Notes under the pieces: model-generated
Seen by the model: only the letters and a program-made list of their open reading frames with translations
Database searches by the model: none
Told to the model about the DNA's origin: nothing
NCBI GenBank assembly: GCA_047623825.1
Contig: JBLHOS010000063.1
Location: 1-17,971 of the forward strand
Length of the DNA stretch: 17,971 nt
Reading direction: 5' to 3'
Origin: JBLHOS01 sp047623825
Lineage (GTDB): Bacteria; Pseudomonadota; Alphaproteobacteria; Rhodobacterales; Rhodobacteraceae
Position numbers and translations under genes: made by a program
Part shown: positions 6,250-14,380 of the stretch, in pieces
Position numbering within the stretch: the stretch's first letter is position 1
Layout: each line of letters begins with the position of its first letter

Positions 6250-7827
6250 ATGAATCTACTTGGATCGGCAAAACTGCAGGCTAAGGCCGCGCTTTTGACG
6301 GATCGGCAGTTCTTGGCTGACGAGAACGGTACAGTGACGATTTTCGGCCTGATGATGTTCATCATGATGCTGGGCGTCGGTGGTATCGCGATAGATGTAA
6401 TGCGCTACGAGACACAGCGCGTTCAGCTCCAATACACTCTGGACCGCGCCGTTCTGGCCGCGGCTGCAATGAACCAGACGCTAGACCCCGAAGATGTGGT
6501 GATCGACTATTTCGCTAAAGCCGGCCTGGAAGGCTACCGGCTGGACGTTGATGTGGATGAGGGCCTGAATTACCGACGCGTGACGGCCGACGTCGAAATG
6601 GACGTCAACATGATGTTCATGAACATGTTCGACATTCACGCCATGACTGCACCTGGTTTTTCCAGCGCCGAAGAGCGGATCATGAATATCGAGATTTCCA
6701 TGGTCTTGGATGTGTCTGGTTCGATGGCCTGGAACGACAAGATGGAAAACCTGCATGTGGCGGCATCGGAGTTCATCAACTCAGTGATGGCCCCGAATTT
6801 GGACCCCGCGGCGTCAGAGAACACCATCTCGATGTCAATCATTCCCTATAATGGTAAGGTCAATGCAGGCTCAACGATTGAGAGTGTCTTTACGCTGTCA
6901 GCTGAGCACAACAATAGCAGTTGTACCCGTTTTGATGAAGCCGACTTCAATACAACTGTGATTGATCCGGCCGTTGAGATTGAGCGTTTGGCCCATTTCG
7001 ACTATTCAAACAGCAATTCCTATCGCGACTTCAGCGTGGCGCATTGCCAAACCAACGACTCAGCATCGATCCTGCCATGGTCAGAAAACCCTGGCGAGCT
7101 GGTGAGCTATGTTAATAGTCTGTCAGCTGGCGGCTGGACTGCGATTGACCTCGGTATGAAATGGGGCGTCGGTCTTTTGGATCCGGCGGCACGGCCTGCA
7201 TTGCAAGCCTTGGTTGCGGGTAATGTCGTTGATGATGACTTTATAAATCGCCCAGTGGCGTATGATGATGACGAAACCCTGAAGGTTATCATTTTGATGA
7301 CCGATGGTGAAAACACTGAGCAATGGGACATTATTCAAGAGCGTAAGCGCGGTCCGTCGACAGTGTATTTCGATAACGCAAGCGGTCGCTATTCGTCCTA
7401 CCTGCCAGACTACGACCTTTTCTATTACCCGCATAGCGACGGTTACGGATCAACTGCCTGGGGCGCCGATCCGCAGCCCATTCCATGGGTTAACCTGTGG
7501 GCGCAGTACACCGCACGCAAGCTAGCGGGGGAATTCTATTACTACTCCGAGGATTGGGATTACTATAATTCCCTGCGCTACAACTCACTTGAGTTGTACT
7601 CCAACACCACGTCTGCGGATCGCAGATTGCGGTCCATCTGTGCCGCAGCGGGTGCAGAAGGCATCGTAATCTTCGCAATTGGCTTCGAAGCGCCACAAGC
7701 TGGTCAAGATGTAATGTTCGATTGTGCAACAACAGAGGCCCACTACTACGACGTGGAAGGCATCGAAATATCTGAGGCTTTCGCGTCGATTGCACGGTCT
7801 ATCAACCAGTTAAAATTGATCCAGTAA
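6250..7827 (+). CDS. tadG: TadG-like pilus assembly protein with von Willebrand A domain
   Basis: A 525-residue protein. Residues 24-50 (DENGTVTIFGLMMFIM...) are a prepilin-like N-terminus: a short cytoplasmic head, then one membrane helix anchoring a large periplasmic part. A VWA domain follows from about 146, with a complete metal site: DVSGS (154-158), Thr297 in GGWTAID, and Asp352 in TDGENT. The last strand, GIVIFAIGFE, is at 471-480. Between TDGENT and that strand is an insert of about 80 residues unusually rich in Tyr and Trp (15 Tyr within 373-450). Four cysteines (225, 266, 464, 492) could form disulfides in the periplasm. The Gly27 before the helix fits a prepilin -1 residue, but +5 is Phe32 rather than Glu. 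GTAGGAGG before ATG 6250 fixes the start. It begins a three-gene operon with two TadE-like genes. Its role in Tad pilus or surface adhesion is inferred from the family. Confidence 0.88.
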   Translation: MNLLGSAKLQAKAALLTDRQFLADENGTVTIFGLMMFIMMLGVGGIAIDVMRYETQRVQLQYTLDRAVLAAAAMNQTLDPEDVVIDYFAKAGLEGYRLDVDVDEGLNYRRVTADVEMDVNMMFMNMFDIHAMTAPGFSSAEERIMNIEISMVLDVSGSMAWNDKMENLHVAASEFINSVMAPNLDPAASENTISMSIIPYNGKVNAGSTIESVFTLSAEHNNSSCTRFDEADFNTTVIDPAVEIERLAHFDYSNSNSYRDFSVAHCQTNDSASILPWSENPGELVSYVNSLSAGGWTAIDLGMKWGVGLLDPAARPALQALVAGNVVDDDFINRPVAYDDDETLKVIILMTDGENTEQWDIIQERKRGPSTVYFDNASGRYSSYLPDYDLFYYPHSDGYGSTAWGADPQPIPWVNLWAQYTARKLAGEFYYYSEDWDYYNSLRYNSLELYSNTTSADRRLRSICAAAGAEGIVIFAIGFEAPQAGQDVMFDCATTEAHYYDVEGIEISEAFASIARSINQLKLIQ

Positions 7828-7836
7828 GCGAGTATC

Positions 7837-8367
7837 ATGATGATCCGAAATGTAATCCACCGGTTCTTGGCCGACGAAGATGCCACAGCCACAGTGGAAT
7901 TCGTGATTGTATTCCCGGTGCTGCTGATGGTCTTTATCTCGGCGTTTGAAACCGCAATGATCATGACCCGTCAGGTGATGTTGGAGCGTGCGGTGGATAG
8001 CACGGTGCGTCATTTGCGGCTGACATCCGGTCTTTCAGTCACACATGATCAAATCCGCCAGAATATTTGCGATAATGCGCTGCTGATCCCAAACTGCGTG
8101 GAAACGCTTTTGTTGGACCTGCGGGTTATAAATCAAAACACATATCAACTTCCTGACGAAGATACGCTTTGCGTCGATCTTGGAGGGACCGTGACCCCGG
8201 CCAATTCATTCGATCCAGGCACCCAGAACTACCTGATGCTGCTGCGCGCCTGCGCGCTGGTTGAACGGATTTTGCCGACGTCCGGTTACGGTTTGAAGCT
8301 GACACAAGATGACCAAGGTTTCATGCACATGATGGTTAGTACGATCTTTGTGAACGAGCCGGATTGA
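7837..8367 (+). CDS. tadE: TadE-family minor pseudopilin
   Basis: A 176-residue, single-span protein. Its N-terminus reads ADEDATATVEFVIVFPVLLMV (12-32), the TadE signature of a short polar head, a Glu at the start of the helix (E21) and a long hydrophobic stretch. The remainder is periplasmic and holds four cysteines (78, 87, 112, 139). In characterised Tad systems TadE and TadF are prepilin-like and are trimmed by the TadV peptidase before the +1 residue, with Gly at -1 and Glu at +5. Here E21 is in place, but the -1 position is Ala16. The gene starts 10 bp after tadG stops and ends 10 bp before the next TadE-like gene, so it is co-transcribed. The Shine-Dalgarno (AGCGAG) is weak; ATG 7837 and the adjacent ATG 7840 are both possible. 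Confidence 0.85.
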   Translation: MMIRNVIHRFLADEDATATVEFVIVFPVLLMVFISAFETAMIMTRQVMLERAVDSTVRHLRLTSGLSVTHDQIRQNICDNALLIPNCVETLLLDLRVINQNTYQLPDEDTLCVDLGGTVTPANSFDPGTQNYLMLLRACALVERILPTSGYGLKLTQDDQGFMHMMVSTIFVNEPD

Positions 8368-8377
8368 GGATGGCGCA

Positions 8378-8914
8378 ATGACACAATCCCTTAAAAAGTT
8401 TTGGCAAGATGAGCGCGCTGCGGTTGCCGTAGAGGCTGTCATTATTACGCCCATCCTTGCGTGGCTTTTCGTTGCAAGCTTTGTATTTTTTGATGCCTTT
8501 CGAACCTATAACACCTCGCTCAAAGCGACCTATGCAGTGGCGGATTTCTTCTCTCGCCAAACCGAGGCACTTTCAGATACCGATATTGATGGTCTCAACA
8601 GCGTTTTCCAATTTCTGACGCGCAATACTGAAGGGTCTGAAATGCGGGTGACGCTGATCCGGCGGGCCAGGAATGATTATCGCGTGGATTGGTCGTATGC
8701 CACGGGTGGCCGGACCCGGTTGCGCCGGCCGGACCTGGTAGAGCTCGAGGATCGATTGCCGATCATGGAGCGTGGTGAACGCCTGTTCTTGGTTGAGACT
8801 TTCTTGCCTTATGTGCCAGCCTTTAACGTCGGCATAGCCCCTCAAGAATTTGTTAATTTCACAGTGACACGGCCCCGATTTGCCCATGGGACAATCAGAT
8901 TGAACCAATCCTGA
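8378..8914 (+). CDS. TadE/TadF-like pilus assembly protein
   Basis: A 178-residue single-span protein with the same plan as its upstream neighbour. DERAAVAVEAVIITPILAWLF (11-31) has the conserved Glu (E19) at the head of a long hydrophobic helix, then a charged periplasmic part without cysteine that ends in ...PRFAHGTIRLNQS. It is probably the TadF counterpart of the TadE/TadF pair, but sequence alone does not separate the two, so no symbol is given. The -1 residue of the presumed peptidase site is Ala14 rather than Gly. GAGG lies about 9 nt before ATG 8378. It is the last gene of the trio. No ATPase (tadA), platform (tadB/C), peptidase (tadV), secretin (rcpA) or clear major pilin is adjacent, so the machinery must be encoded elsewhere. 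No terminator is visible after it. Confidence 0.82.
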   Translation: MTQSLKKFWQDERAAVAVEAVIITPILAWLFVASFVFFDAFRTYNTSLKATYAVADFFSRQTEALSDTDIDGLNSVFQFLTRNTEGSEMRVTLIRRARNDYRVDWSYATGGRTRLRRPDLVELEDRLPIMERGERLFLVETFLPYVPAFNVGIAPQEFVNFTVTRPRFAHGTIRLNQS

Positions 8915-8953
8915 GCCTAATCAGAGTTTTGAGAGTCGTTCACGGGTAGATTG

Positions 8954-8985
8954 GCGCATTTCACCCAAGCGCTTTGCTTGCGCAT
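8954..8985. promoter_or_regulatory. Repeats in the soxB leader (candidate control site)
   Basis: The 131-bp gap before soxB holds a perfect inverted repeat, CAAGC-gcttt-GCTTG (8966-8980). It is flanked by two direct copies of GCGCAT (8954-8959 and 8980-8985). It could be an operator for sarcosine-responsive control or a short RNA hairpin. No clear -35/-10 pair was found, and no regulator gene lies next to the operon. Confidence 0.3.
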
Positions 8986-9034
8986 CAACACATTGAATAG
9001 TGTCGCAAAGTGCGGTTCATTGCAGTTGACGTTC

Positions 9035-9040
9035 AGGAGG
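9035..9040 (+). promoter_or_regulatory. Ribosome binding site fixing the soxB start
   Basis: AGGAGG is followed by 5 nt (TTGGC) and then ATG 9046. It selects this start over the in-frame upstream ATG-like codon at 9010. Confidence 0.8.
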
Positions 9041-9045
9041 TTGGC

Positions 9046-10296
9046 ATGCGGTATTCGGGGTGGCAGGTTTTCAAACAGGGCCTGACGGGAAACAAGGGCT
9101 GGGGTCCGGCTTGGCGTGATCCTGCACCCAAAGCGGAATATGACATTGTGATCATCGGTGGCGGTGGCCATGGATTGGCCACAGCGTTTTATCTGGCCAA
9201 GGAACACGGCCTGAAAAACATCGCTGTTGTCGAAAAAGGCTATCTGGGTGGGGGCAACGTGGGCCGCAACACTACGATTGTGCGCGCCAATTACGGGATG
9301 CCTGGAAACTCAGAATTCTACAGCCACTCCCTCAAGCTTTGGGAAGGTATGGAGCAAGAGTTGAACTATAACGTGATGCATTCGCAGCGCGGTATCATCA
9401 ATCTGTTCCATTCCGACGGCGAGCGTGATGCCCACGCGCGGCGCGGTAACACGATCATCAACCAAGGTGACGATGCGATCTTGTTGGACAGGGCAGGGGC
9501 GCGCGAATTGCTGCCCTATCTTGACCATGACCAGACTCGTTTTCCGATCTACGGGGGGCTTTACCAAAAACGCGGTGGCACGGCGCGCCATGATGCGGTT
9601 GCGTGGGGCTATGCACGCGGGGCTGATCAACGCGGTGTCGATCTGATCCAGCAATGCGAAGTGACCGGGATCGATATAGAGAACGGCAAAGTGCGCGGCG
9701 TCCAGACAACGCGTGGCGCGATCAAAGCCAAGAAAGTTGGCATCGTGGTTGCGGGACGGTCGGGGCAGGTGGCGGCTATGGCCGGTATGCGCCTGCCGAT
9801 CGAAAGCCACGTCTTGCAGGCCTTTGTCACCGAAGGATTGAAACCCTGCCTAGATCACGTCGTGACCTATGGTGCCGGCCATTTCTATATCAGTCAGTCT
9901 GATAAGGGTGGTCTGGTCTTTGGCGGCGATCTGGACATGTATGCGTCTTATGCGGCGCGGGGCAATTTGCCGACAGCTGAGCATGTGATCGAGGCGGGCA
10001 TGACCCTGATGCCGATGATCGGCAAATCCAAGCTGCTGCGCAGTTGGGGTGGGATCATGGATATGACGCCGGACGGGTCACCGATTATCGACAAAACGGA
10101 TATTGACGGGCTCTATATCGATTGTGGCTGGTGTTATGGCGGGTTCAAGGCGTTGCCCGGATCCGGCTTCAGCTTTGCCCATCTTATCGCGACGGACCGA
10201 CACCATGCGCCGGCGGCGCGGTTCCGGTTGGACCGATTCCGCACCGGTCATCTGATGGATGAAGAGTCCACCGGTTCACAACATAACTTGCATTAG
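9046..10296 (+). CDS. soxB: Sarcosine oxidase beta subunit
   Basis: A 416-residue flavoprotein of the DAO family, part of the cytosolic heterotetrameric sarcosine oxidase that oxidises sarcosine to glycine. The N-terminus MRYSGWQVFKQGLTGNKGW is typical of SoxB. A Rossmann FAD motif, VIIGGGGHGLATA, lies at 35-47, and GGGNVGRNTTIVRANYG (68-84) is the conserved follow-on. GGTARHDAVAW (177-187) carries His182 in the region where the covalent FMN histidine lies in characterised enzymes; this match is from memory. The C-terminal DCGWCYGGFKALPGSG is the flavin/active-site block of the family. Length is normal. It begins the operon; soxD starts 11 bp after it ends. Confidence 0.96.
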   Translation: MRYSGWQVFKQGLTGNKGWGPAWRDPAPKAEYDIVIIGGGGHGLATAFYLAKEHGLKNIAVVEKGYLGGGNVGRNTTIVRANYGMPGNSEFYSHSLKLWEGMEQELNYNVMHSQRGIINLFHSDGERDAHARRGNTIINQGDDAILLDRAGARELLPYLDHDQTRFPIYGGLYQKRGGTARHDAVAWGYARGADQRGVDLIQQCEVTGIDIENGKVRGVQTTRGAIKAKKVGIVVAGRSGQVAAMAGMRLPIESHVLQAFVTEGLKPCLDHVVTYGAGHFYISQSDKGGLVFGGDLDMYASYAARGNLPTAEHVIEAGMTLMPMIGKSKLLRSWGGIMDMTPDGSPIIDKTDIDGLYIDCGWCYGGFKALPGSGFSFAHLIATDRHHAPAARFRLDRFRTGHLMDEESTGSQHNLH

Positions 10297-10307
10297 AGGA
10301 CAGGGTC

Positions 10308-10580
10308 ATGCGCATCAAATGCCCGCTGTGCGGGGAACGCGATCGCCGGGAATTTTACTACATGGGTCATGAGACATACTTGACCCGCCCAGCTGAGGCA
10401 GCCGGGATTGAGGCGTGGGACAATTACCTGCATCTGCGCGACAACCCTGCAGGCGTGACCAAGGACCTTTGGTATCATGAGAATGGCTGTTCCAGCTGGC
10501 TGCTGGTGGAGCGTGACACAGTCACACATGACATCCTTCGGGTTGAGCTTGTGGCGCAGCCCAAGCGGGAGGGCGTGTAA
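10308..10580 (+). CDS. soxD: Sarcosine oxidase delta subunit
   Basis: A 90-residue zinc-binding subunit of the heterotetramer. It has CPLCGERDRREFYYMGH at the N-terminus and WYHENGCSSWLLVERDT at 55-71. The ligand set C5, C8, H57 and C61 has the same spacing as the zinc site known in heterotetrameric sarcosine oxidases. GAGGACAGG precedes ATG 10308. Its TAA overlaps the soxA ATG by one base (TAATG at 10578-10582), so the two genes are translationally coupled. The subunit is structural and has no enzymatic activity of its own. Confidence 0.95.
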   Translation: MRIKCPLCGERDRREFYYMGHETYLTRPAEAAGIEAWDNYLHLRDNPAGVTKDLWYHENGCSSWLLVERDTVTHDILRVELVAQPKREGV

Positions 10581-13510
10581 TGCGGATCGATGGAAAAGGG
10601 TTCGTTAATCGCACTGCACCCATACGCTTTACGTTCGATGGGCAGGGCTATCAGGGATATGCTGGCGACACGATTGCCTCGGCGCTGCTGGCCAATGACG
10701 TTCGGCTTATGGCGCGGTCATTCAAATACCACCGGCCACGCGGCGTTCTGACCGCCGGGTCCGAAGAGCCGAACGCACTGATGGAAATTGGCAGTGGTGC
10801 GCAAAAAACACCCAATGTGCGGGCCACCGTTCAGGAGGTTTTTGAGGGGCTGGAAGCGCATAGCCAGAACCGGGTCGGATCGCTGAAGAACGACTTGATG
10901 GCGGTGAACGATCTGTTTTCAGACTTTCTGAGTGCTGGTTTTTACTACAAAACCTTCATGTGGCCCAAGGCGTTCTGGGAGAGGTTATATGAGCCGATCA
11001 TCCGCCGGGCGGCAGGTCTGGGCGCGTTGTCAGGCTTGGCCGATACTGGACGCTACGAAAAAGCCTTTGCCCATTGCGATATACTGGTGATCGGGTCGGG
11101 GCCTACGGGTCTGATGGCGGCTTTGACCGCGGCCAAAGGTGGCGCAGACGTGATCTTGGCTGATGAAGCCACTGAATTTGGTGGTCGCTTGCTGTCCGAG
11201 ACCGAAGAGATCGACGACATGCCGGGGCGCGACTGGGTCCACAAGATGTTGGGCGCGCTTGCAGAAACTGGGCGCGTGCGCCTGATGCCGCGGACCACTG
11301 TTACGGGTGCTTATGATCAGGGCACTTTTGGCGCGTTAGAGCGAACGGGCCTGCATGTGCCTGCCAATGAGGATCTGCCGCTAGAGACATTTTGGCGGAT
11401 CAACGCGCGCCAAACAGTGTTGGCGGCAGGTGCCTTGGAGCGCCCTATTGCTTTTCCGATGAACGATCGGCCCGGTATTATGATGGCCAGTGGCGTGCGG
11501 ACCTACCTGAACCGGTATGGCGTTAGCCCTGGAAAGTCTGTGACTGTTTTTGCTAATAATGATGCGGCACATCAAACAGCACTGGACCTGATAGGCGCAG
11601 GCGTCACCGTGAACGCGGTCGTCGACAGCCGCGCTGATGCGACGGCCAAGGGTGACTACATGCTTTATGCCGGTGGACAGGTGATAGACACCAAAGGACG
11701 CCACGCCCTAAGCCAGATCACCGTGCGCCATAGCGGCGGTCAAAAGGTTTTAGACACAGATTGTCTGGCGGTTTCTGGCGGCTGGAACCCATCGGTTCAC
11801 CTTACCTGCCACATGAATGGACGCCCGGTTTGGAATGACGCGATTAAGGCGTTTGTCCCGGCACCGGATGCTGTGCCGGGGATGACGGCGGCGGGGGCGT
11901 GCAATGGCGCTATGACCACCTCAGCCTGTCTGAAAGCAGGGGTTGAGGCGGGCAGCAAGGCCTTGATCTCGATGGGCGCCAAAGCCCCCAAGATCAAAAT
12001 CCCATCGGCTACAGACCAAGACGGTGTGGGAGAGCCGCTGTGGATTGTCGAAGGCAAGGGCCGCGTTTGGCTAGACTTTGCCAACGATGTGACCAGTAAG
12101 GATATCAAGCTGGCCGCGCAGGAAAATTTCCGCTCGGTTGAGCATATGAAGCGCTACACTACACAAGGCATGGCGCCTGATCAGGGCAAAAACTCCAATA
12201 TTACTGCATTGGCGTTGCTGGCCGATAGCACCGGGCGTTCAATCCCGGAAACTGGAACCACGACCTACCGCCCGCCATATGTCCCTGTTTCGATTGCAGC
12301 ACTTGGTTCGGGCGCGCGCGGTAAGGGGTATGCGCCAGAGCGTTTAACAACGTCGTACAAGGCGACGGTTGAACGTGGCGCCCCGATGATGGAGGCGGGC
12401 ATGTGGTATCGCCCCAGCTATTTCCCGCGAATGGAGGAGATGACTTGGCGGCAAAGCTGTGACCGCGAAGTTGGGTATGTGCGCAACACGGTCGGTGTTT
12501 GCGATGTCTCAACCTTGGGTAAGATCGATATTCAAGGTCCCGATGCCGCGGCCTTTTTGGATTTTGTTTATTGCAACACGTTCTCGAGCCTCAGGCCCGG
12601 GCGCGTGCGTTATGGGCTAATGCTGCGCGAAGACGGCCATGTGATGGATGACGGCACAGCTGCGCGGCTAAGTGAGACGCATTTCGTGATGACCACCACT
12701 ACGGCTGCCGCAGGCCAAGTAATGCGGCATCTGGAATTTGTCCAACAATGCCTGCGGCCAGATCTGAATGTCCGTTTCATCTCAGTGACGGAGCAATGGG
12801 CGCAGTTTGCAGTGGCTGGGCCGCAAGCGCGTGACCTGCTCAATACGGTCATTGATGAAGACATTAACGCGGAAAGCTGGCCGTTTATGGCATGCGGGGA
12901 TGTCACGGTTTCAGGCGTCAAAGGGCGGCTTTTCCGGATCTCCTTCTCGGGGGAACATGCGTATGAGTTGGCTGTGCCATCGCGCTATGGCGATGCGCTG
13001 TTTCGAGATTTGGTCTGCCGGGCTGAGGCACTGGATGGTGGACCCTACGGGATGGAAGCGCTGGACGTGTTGCGGATCGAAAAGGGCTTTGTCACCCATT
13101 CGGAAATTCATGGCCAGATAACTGCCTTTGATATCGGAATGGACCGGATGATTTCGTCCAAGAAAGATTGCATCGGCAAGGCAGCGGCGCAGCGCGTGGG
13201 CCTGAAAGAGGACGTGCGTGAGCAATTGGTCGGGATCAAGCCGGCGGGTGCGGTCAAGGAACTGACGGCTGGTGGCCATTTGTTTGAAACAGATGCTGCA
13301 CCTGTGCGGGTCAACGATTTGGGATATCTGACGTCGGTCTGTTACTCTCCGACGTTAGGTACAAATCTGGGATTGGGCTTTTTGTCCAATGGGCGCGCGC
13401 GCCATGGTGAGACGCTGAAACTGATTGATCACTTGCGAGGGGTCGAGACCTTGGTTGAGGTTTGTGATCCAGTGTTCTTTGATCCTGAAGGGGGGCGCGT
13501 TCGTGGCTAA
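10580..13510 (+). CDS. soxA: Sarcosine oxidase alpha subunit
   Basis: A 976-residue subunit, normal length. Domains in order: an N-terminal ferredoxin-like (Fer2_4) fold without Fe-S cysteines, with SFKYHRPRGVLTAGSEEPNA near 47-66; an NAD-binding pyridine-nucleotide oxidoreductase domain starting DILVIGSGPTGLMAAL (about 167-182); and, from about residue 607 (GMWYRPSYFPR), a C-terminal GcvT-like tetrahydrofolate-binding domain with an AMT C-terminal part. The alpha subunit accepts the methylene group from the imine intermediate onto tetrahydrofolate, yielding 5,10-methylene-THF, and carries NAD. The start overlaps the soxD stop by one base. The end overlaps the soxG start by 8 bases. It acts in the cytosol and is the largest member of the operon. 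Confidence 0.96.
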   Translation: MRIDGKGFVNRTAPIRFTFDGQGYQGYAGDTIASALLANDVRLMARSFKYHRPRGVLTAGSEEPNALMEIGSGAQKTPNVRATVQEVFEGLEAHSQNRVGSLKNDLMAVNDLFSDFLSAGFYYKTFMWPKAFWERLYEPIIRRAAGLGALSGLADTGRYEKAFAHCDILVIGSGPTGLMAALTAAKGGADVILADEATEFGGRLLSETEEIDDMPGRDWVHKMLGALAETGRVRLMPRTTVTGAYDQGTFGALERTGLHVPANEDLPLETFWRINARQTVLAAGALERPIAFPMNDRPGIMMASGVRTYLNRYGVSPGKSVTVFANNDAAHQTALDLIGAGVTVNAVVDSRADATAKGDYMLYAGGQVIDTKGRHALSQITVRHSGGQKVLDTDCLAVSGGWNPSVHLTCHMNGRPVWNDAIKAFVPAPDAVPGMTAAGACNGAMTTSACLKAGVEAGSKALISMGAKAPKIKIPSATDQDGVGEPLWIVEGKGRVWLDFANDVTSKDIKLAAQENFRSVEHMKRYTTQGMAPDQGKNSNITALALLADSTGRSIPETGTTTYRPPYVPVSIAALGSGARGKGYAPERLTTSYKATVERGAPMMEAGMWYRPSYFPRMEEMTWRQSCDREVGYVRNTVGVCDVSTLGKIDIQGPDAAAFLDFVYCNTFSSLRPGRVRYGLMLREDGHVMDDGTAARLSETHFVMTTTTAAAGQVMRHLEFVQQCLRPDLNVRFISVTEQWAQFAVAGPQARDLLNTVIDEDINAESWPFMACGDVTVSGVKGRLFRISFSGEHAYELAVPSRYGDALFRDLVCRAEALDGGPYGMEALDVLRIEKGFVTHSEIHGQITAFDIGMDRMISSKKDCIGKAAAQRVGLKEDVREQLVGIKPAGAVKELTAGGHLFETDAAPVRVNDLGYLTSVCYSPTLGTNLGLGFLSNGRARHGETLKLIDHLRGVETLVEVCDPVFFDPEGGRVRG

Positions 13511-14060
13511 TTTGATGGAAAAATCCGCGGGTGCGGGCCTGTTGCCCGTGACAATCGGGGCCTTTGCGCTGAGTGAGCCTGAAATGGTGCAGATCACCTC
13601 AATCATGCCATTTTACGGGCAAGAGGAGGCGCTGTCGGCAGTGCTGACCGACGCCTACGGCGCCGCGTTTCCAAAGCCAAATCGCACAACCGGGCGTAAC
13701 GGTGCGCGGATGGTTTGGTCCGGGCGTGGTCAGGCGTTCTTGATCGGTGCGGCACCGGTCGCGGGACTGACCCGGTATGCGGCACTCAGCGATCAAAGTG
13801 ACGCCTGGGCGGCACTGCGGCTAAGCGGGACGGGCGTTGAGGATGTTTTGGCGCGGCTGACACCGCTGGACCTGAACCCAGGCGTGTTCAAACGGGGTCA
13901 TACCGCGCGCAGTCAATTGCTGCACATGATGGCCAGTTTCACCCGGCTGAAGGCCAATGAGTTTGAGATCATGGTTATGCGGTCGATGGCTGGCACTGCC
14001 GTGCATGACCTGCAGACGGCGATGAAAGGTGTCACTGCCCGTCTGGCGCTGCAGATATAG
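13503..14060 (+). CDS. soxG: Sarcosine oxidase gamma subunit
   Basis: A 185-residue subunit, the usual SoxG size. GTG 13503 is chosen as start: it overlaps the last 8 bases of soxA, has GGGGGG about 8 nt before it, and gives the family-like N-terminus (V/M)ANLMEKSAGAGLLPVTIG. An ATG at 13515 is an alternative with no ribosome site. The C-terminal half (RGHTARSQLLHMMASF ... VMRSMAGTAVHDLQTAMKG) matches the conserved gamma-subunit pattern, which resembles a trimmed GcvT/YgfZ fold. It completes the soxBDAG operon. The region after it shows no clear terminator. No folate or serine-pathway gene (folD, glyA, purU) follows, unlike many sox operons. Confidence 0.9.
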   Translation: MANLMEKSAGAGLLPVTIGAFALSEPEMVQITSIMPFYGQEEALSAVLTDAYGAAFPKPNRTTGRNGARMVWSGRGQAFLIGAAPVAGLTRYAALSDQSDAWAALRLSGTGVEDVLARLTPLDLNPGVFKRGHTARSQLLHMMASFTRLKANEFEIMVMRSMAGTAVHDLQTAMKGVTARLALQI

Positions 14061-14107
14061 TCTGGAACTGCCTAGATGGTCGGGTGCTGTCTGGATCACG
14101 CACGTCC

Positions 14108-14335
14108 TTAGGCGTCTGGATCGATAATCGGATCAGGCGTATCAAATTCTGTCTCGATGATCGTCGCACCCAACAGACCTGTTAGCCCGGATGTAGGTTG
14201 TCGAATACCCTCCCACAACAATATTGTGACGGCGACGCCCATGCCTGCAACAAAAGACGTCAAAACCACCCAGTCGATGGTTACGGCACCGGATTCGTCG
14301 TGTATGTGACCGGTGATCGTGTCAGTAAATTTCAT
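14108..14335 (-). CDS. Small Flp-pilin-like single-span protein
   Basis: A 75-residue protein. A polar head (MKFTDTITGHIHDESG) is followed by AVTIDWVVLTSFVAGMGVAV and a 20-plus-residue hydrophobic helix, then a short tail ending in acidic/proline residues (DTPDPIIDPDA). This layout is that of Flp-type (type IVb) pilins. Gly16 is a good -1 residue for a prepilin peptidase, but +5 is Asp21 and +6 Trp22 instead of the usual Glu-Tyr. ATG 14335 is chosen as start; an in-frame GTG at 14350 with GGGGG upstream is possible and adds five residues. It lies alone between the sox operon and divergent dnaG. Related short proteins of uncertain role occur in Rhodobacteraceae, by my recollection; its function is not known. 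Confidence 0.65.
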   Translation of the reverse strand: MKFTDTITGHIHDESGAVTIDWVVLTSFVAGMGVAVTILLWEGIRQPTSGLTGLLGATIIETEFDTPDPIIDPDA

Positions 14336-14380
14336 GCGTATGGCTCTCACCTATCGCCCCCAAGTCATCTGGCTAGTGAT

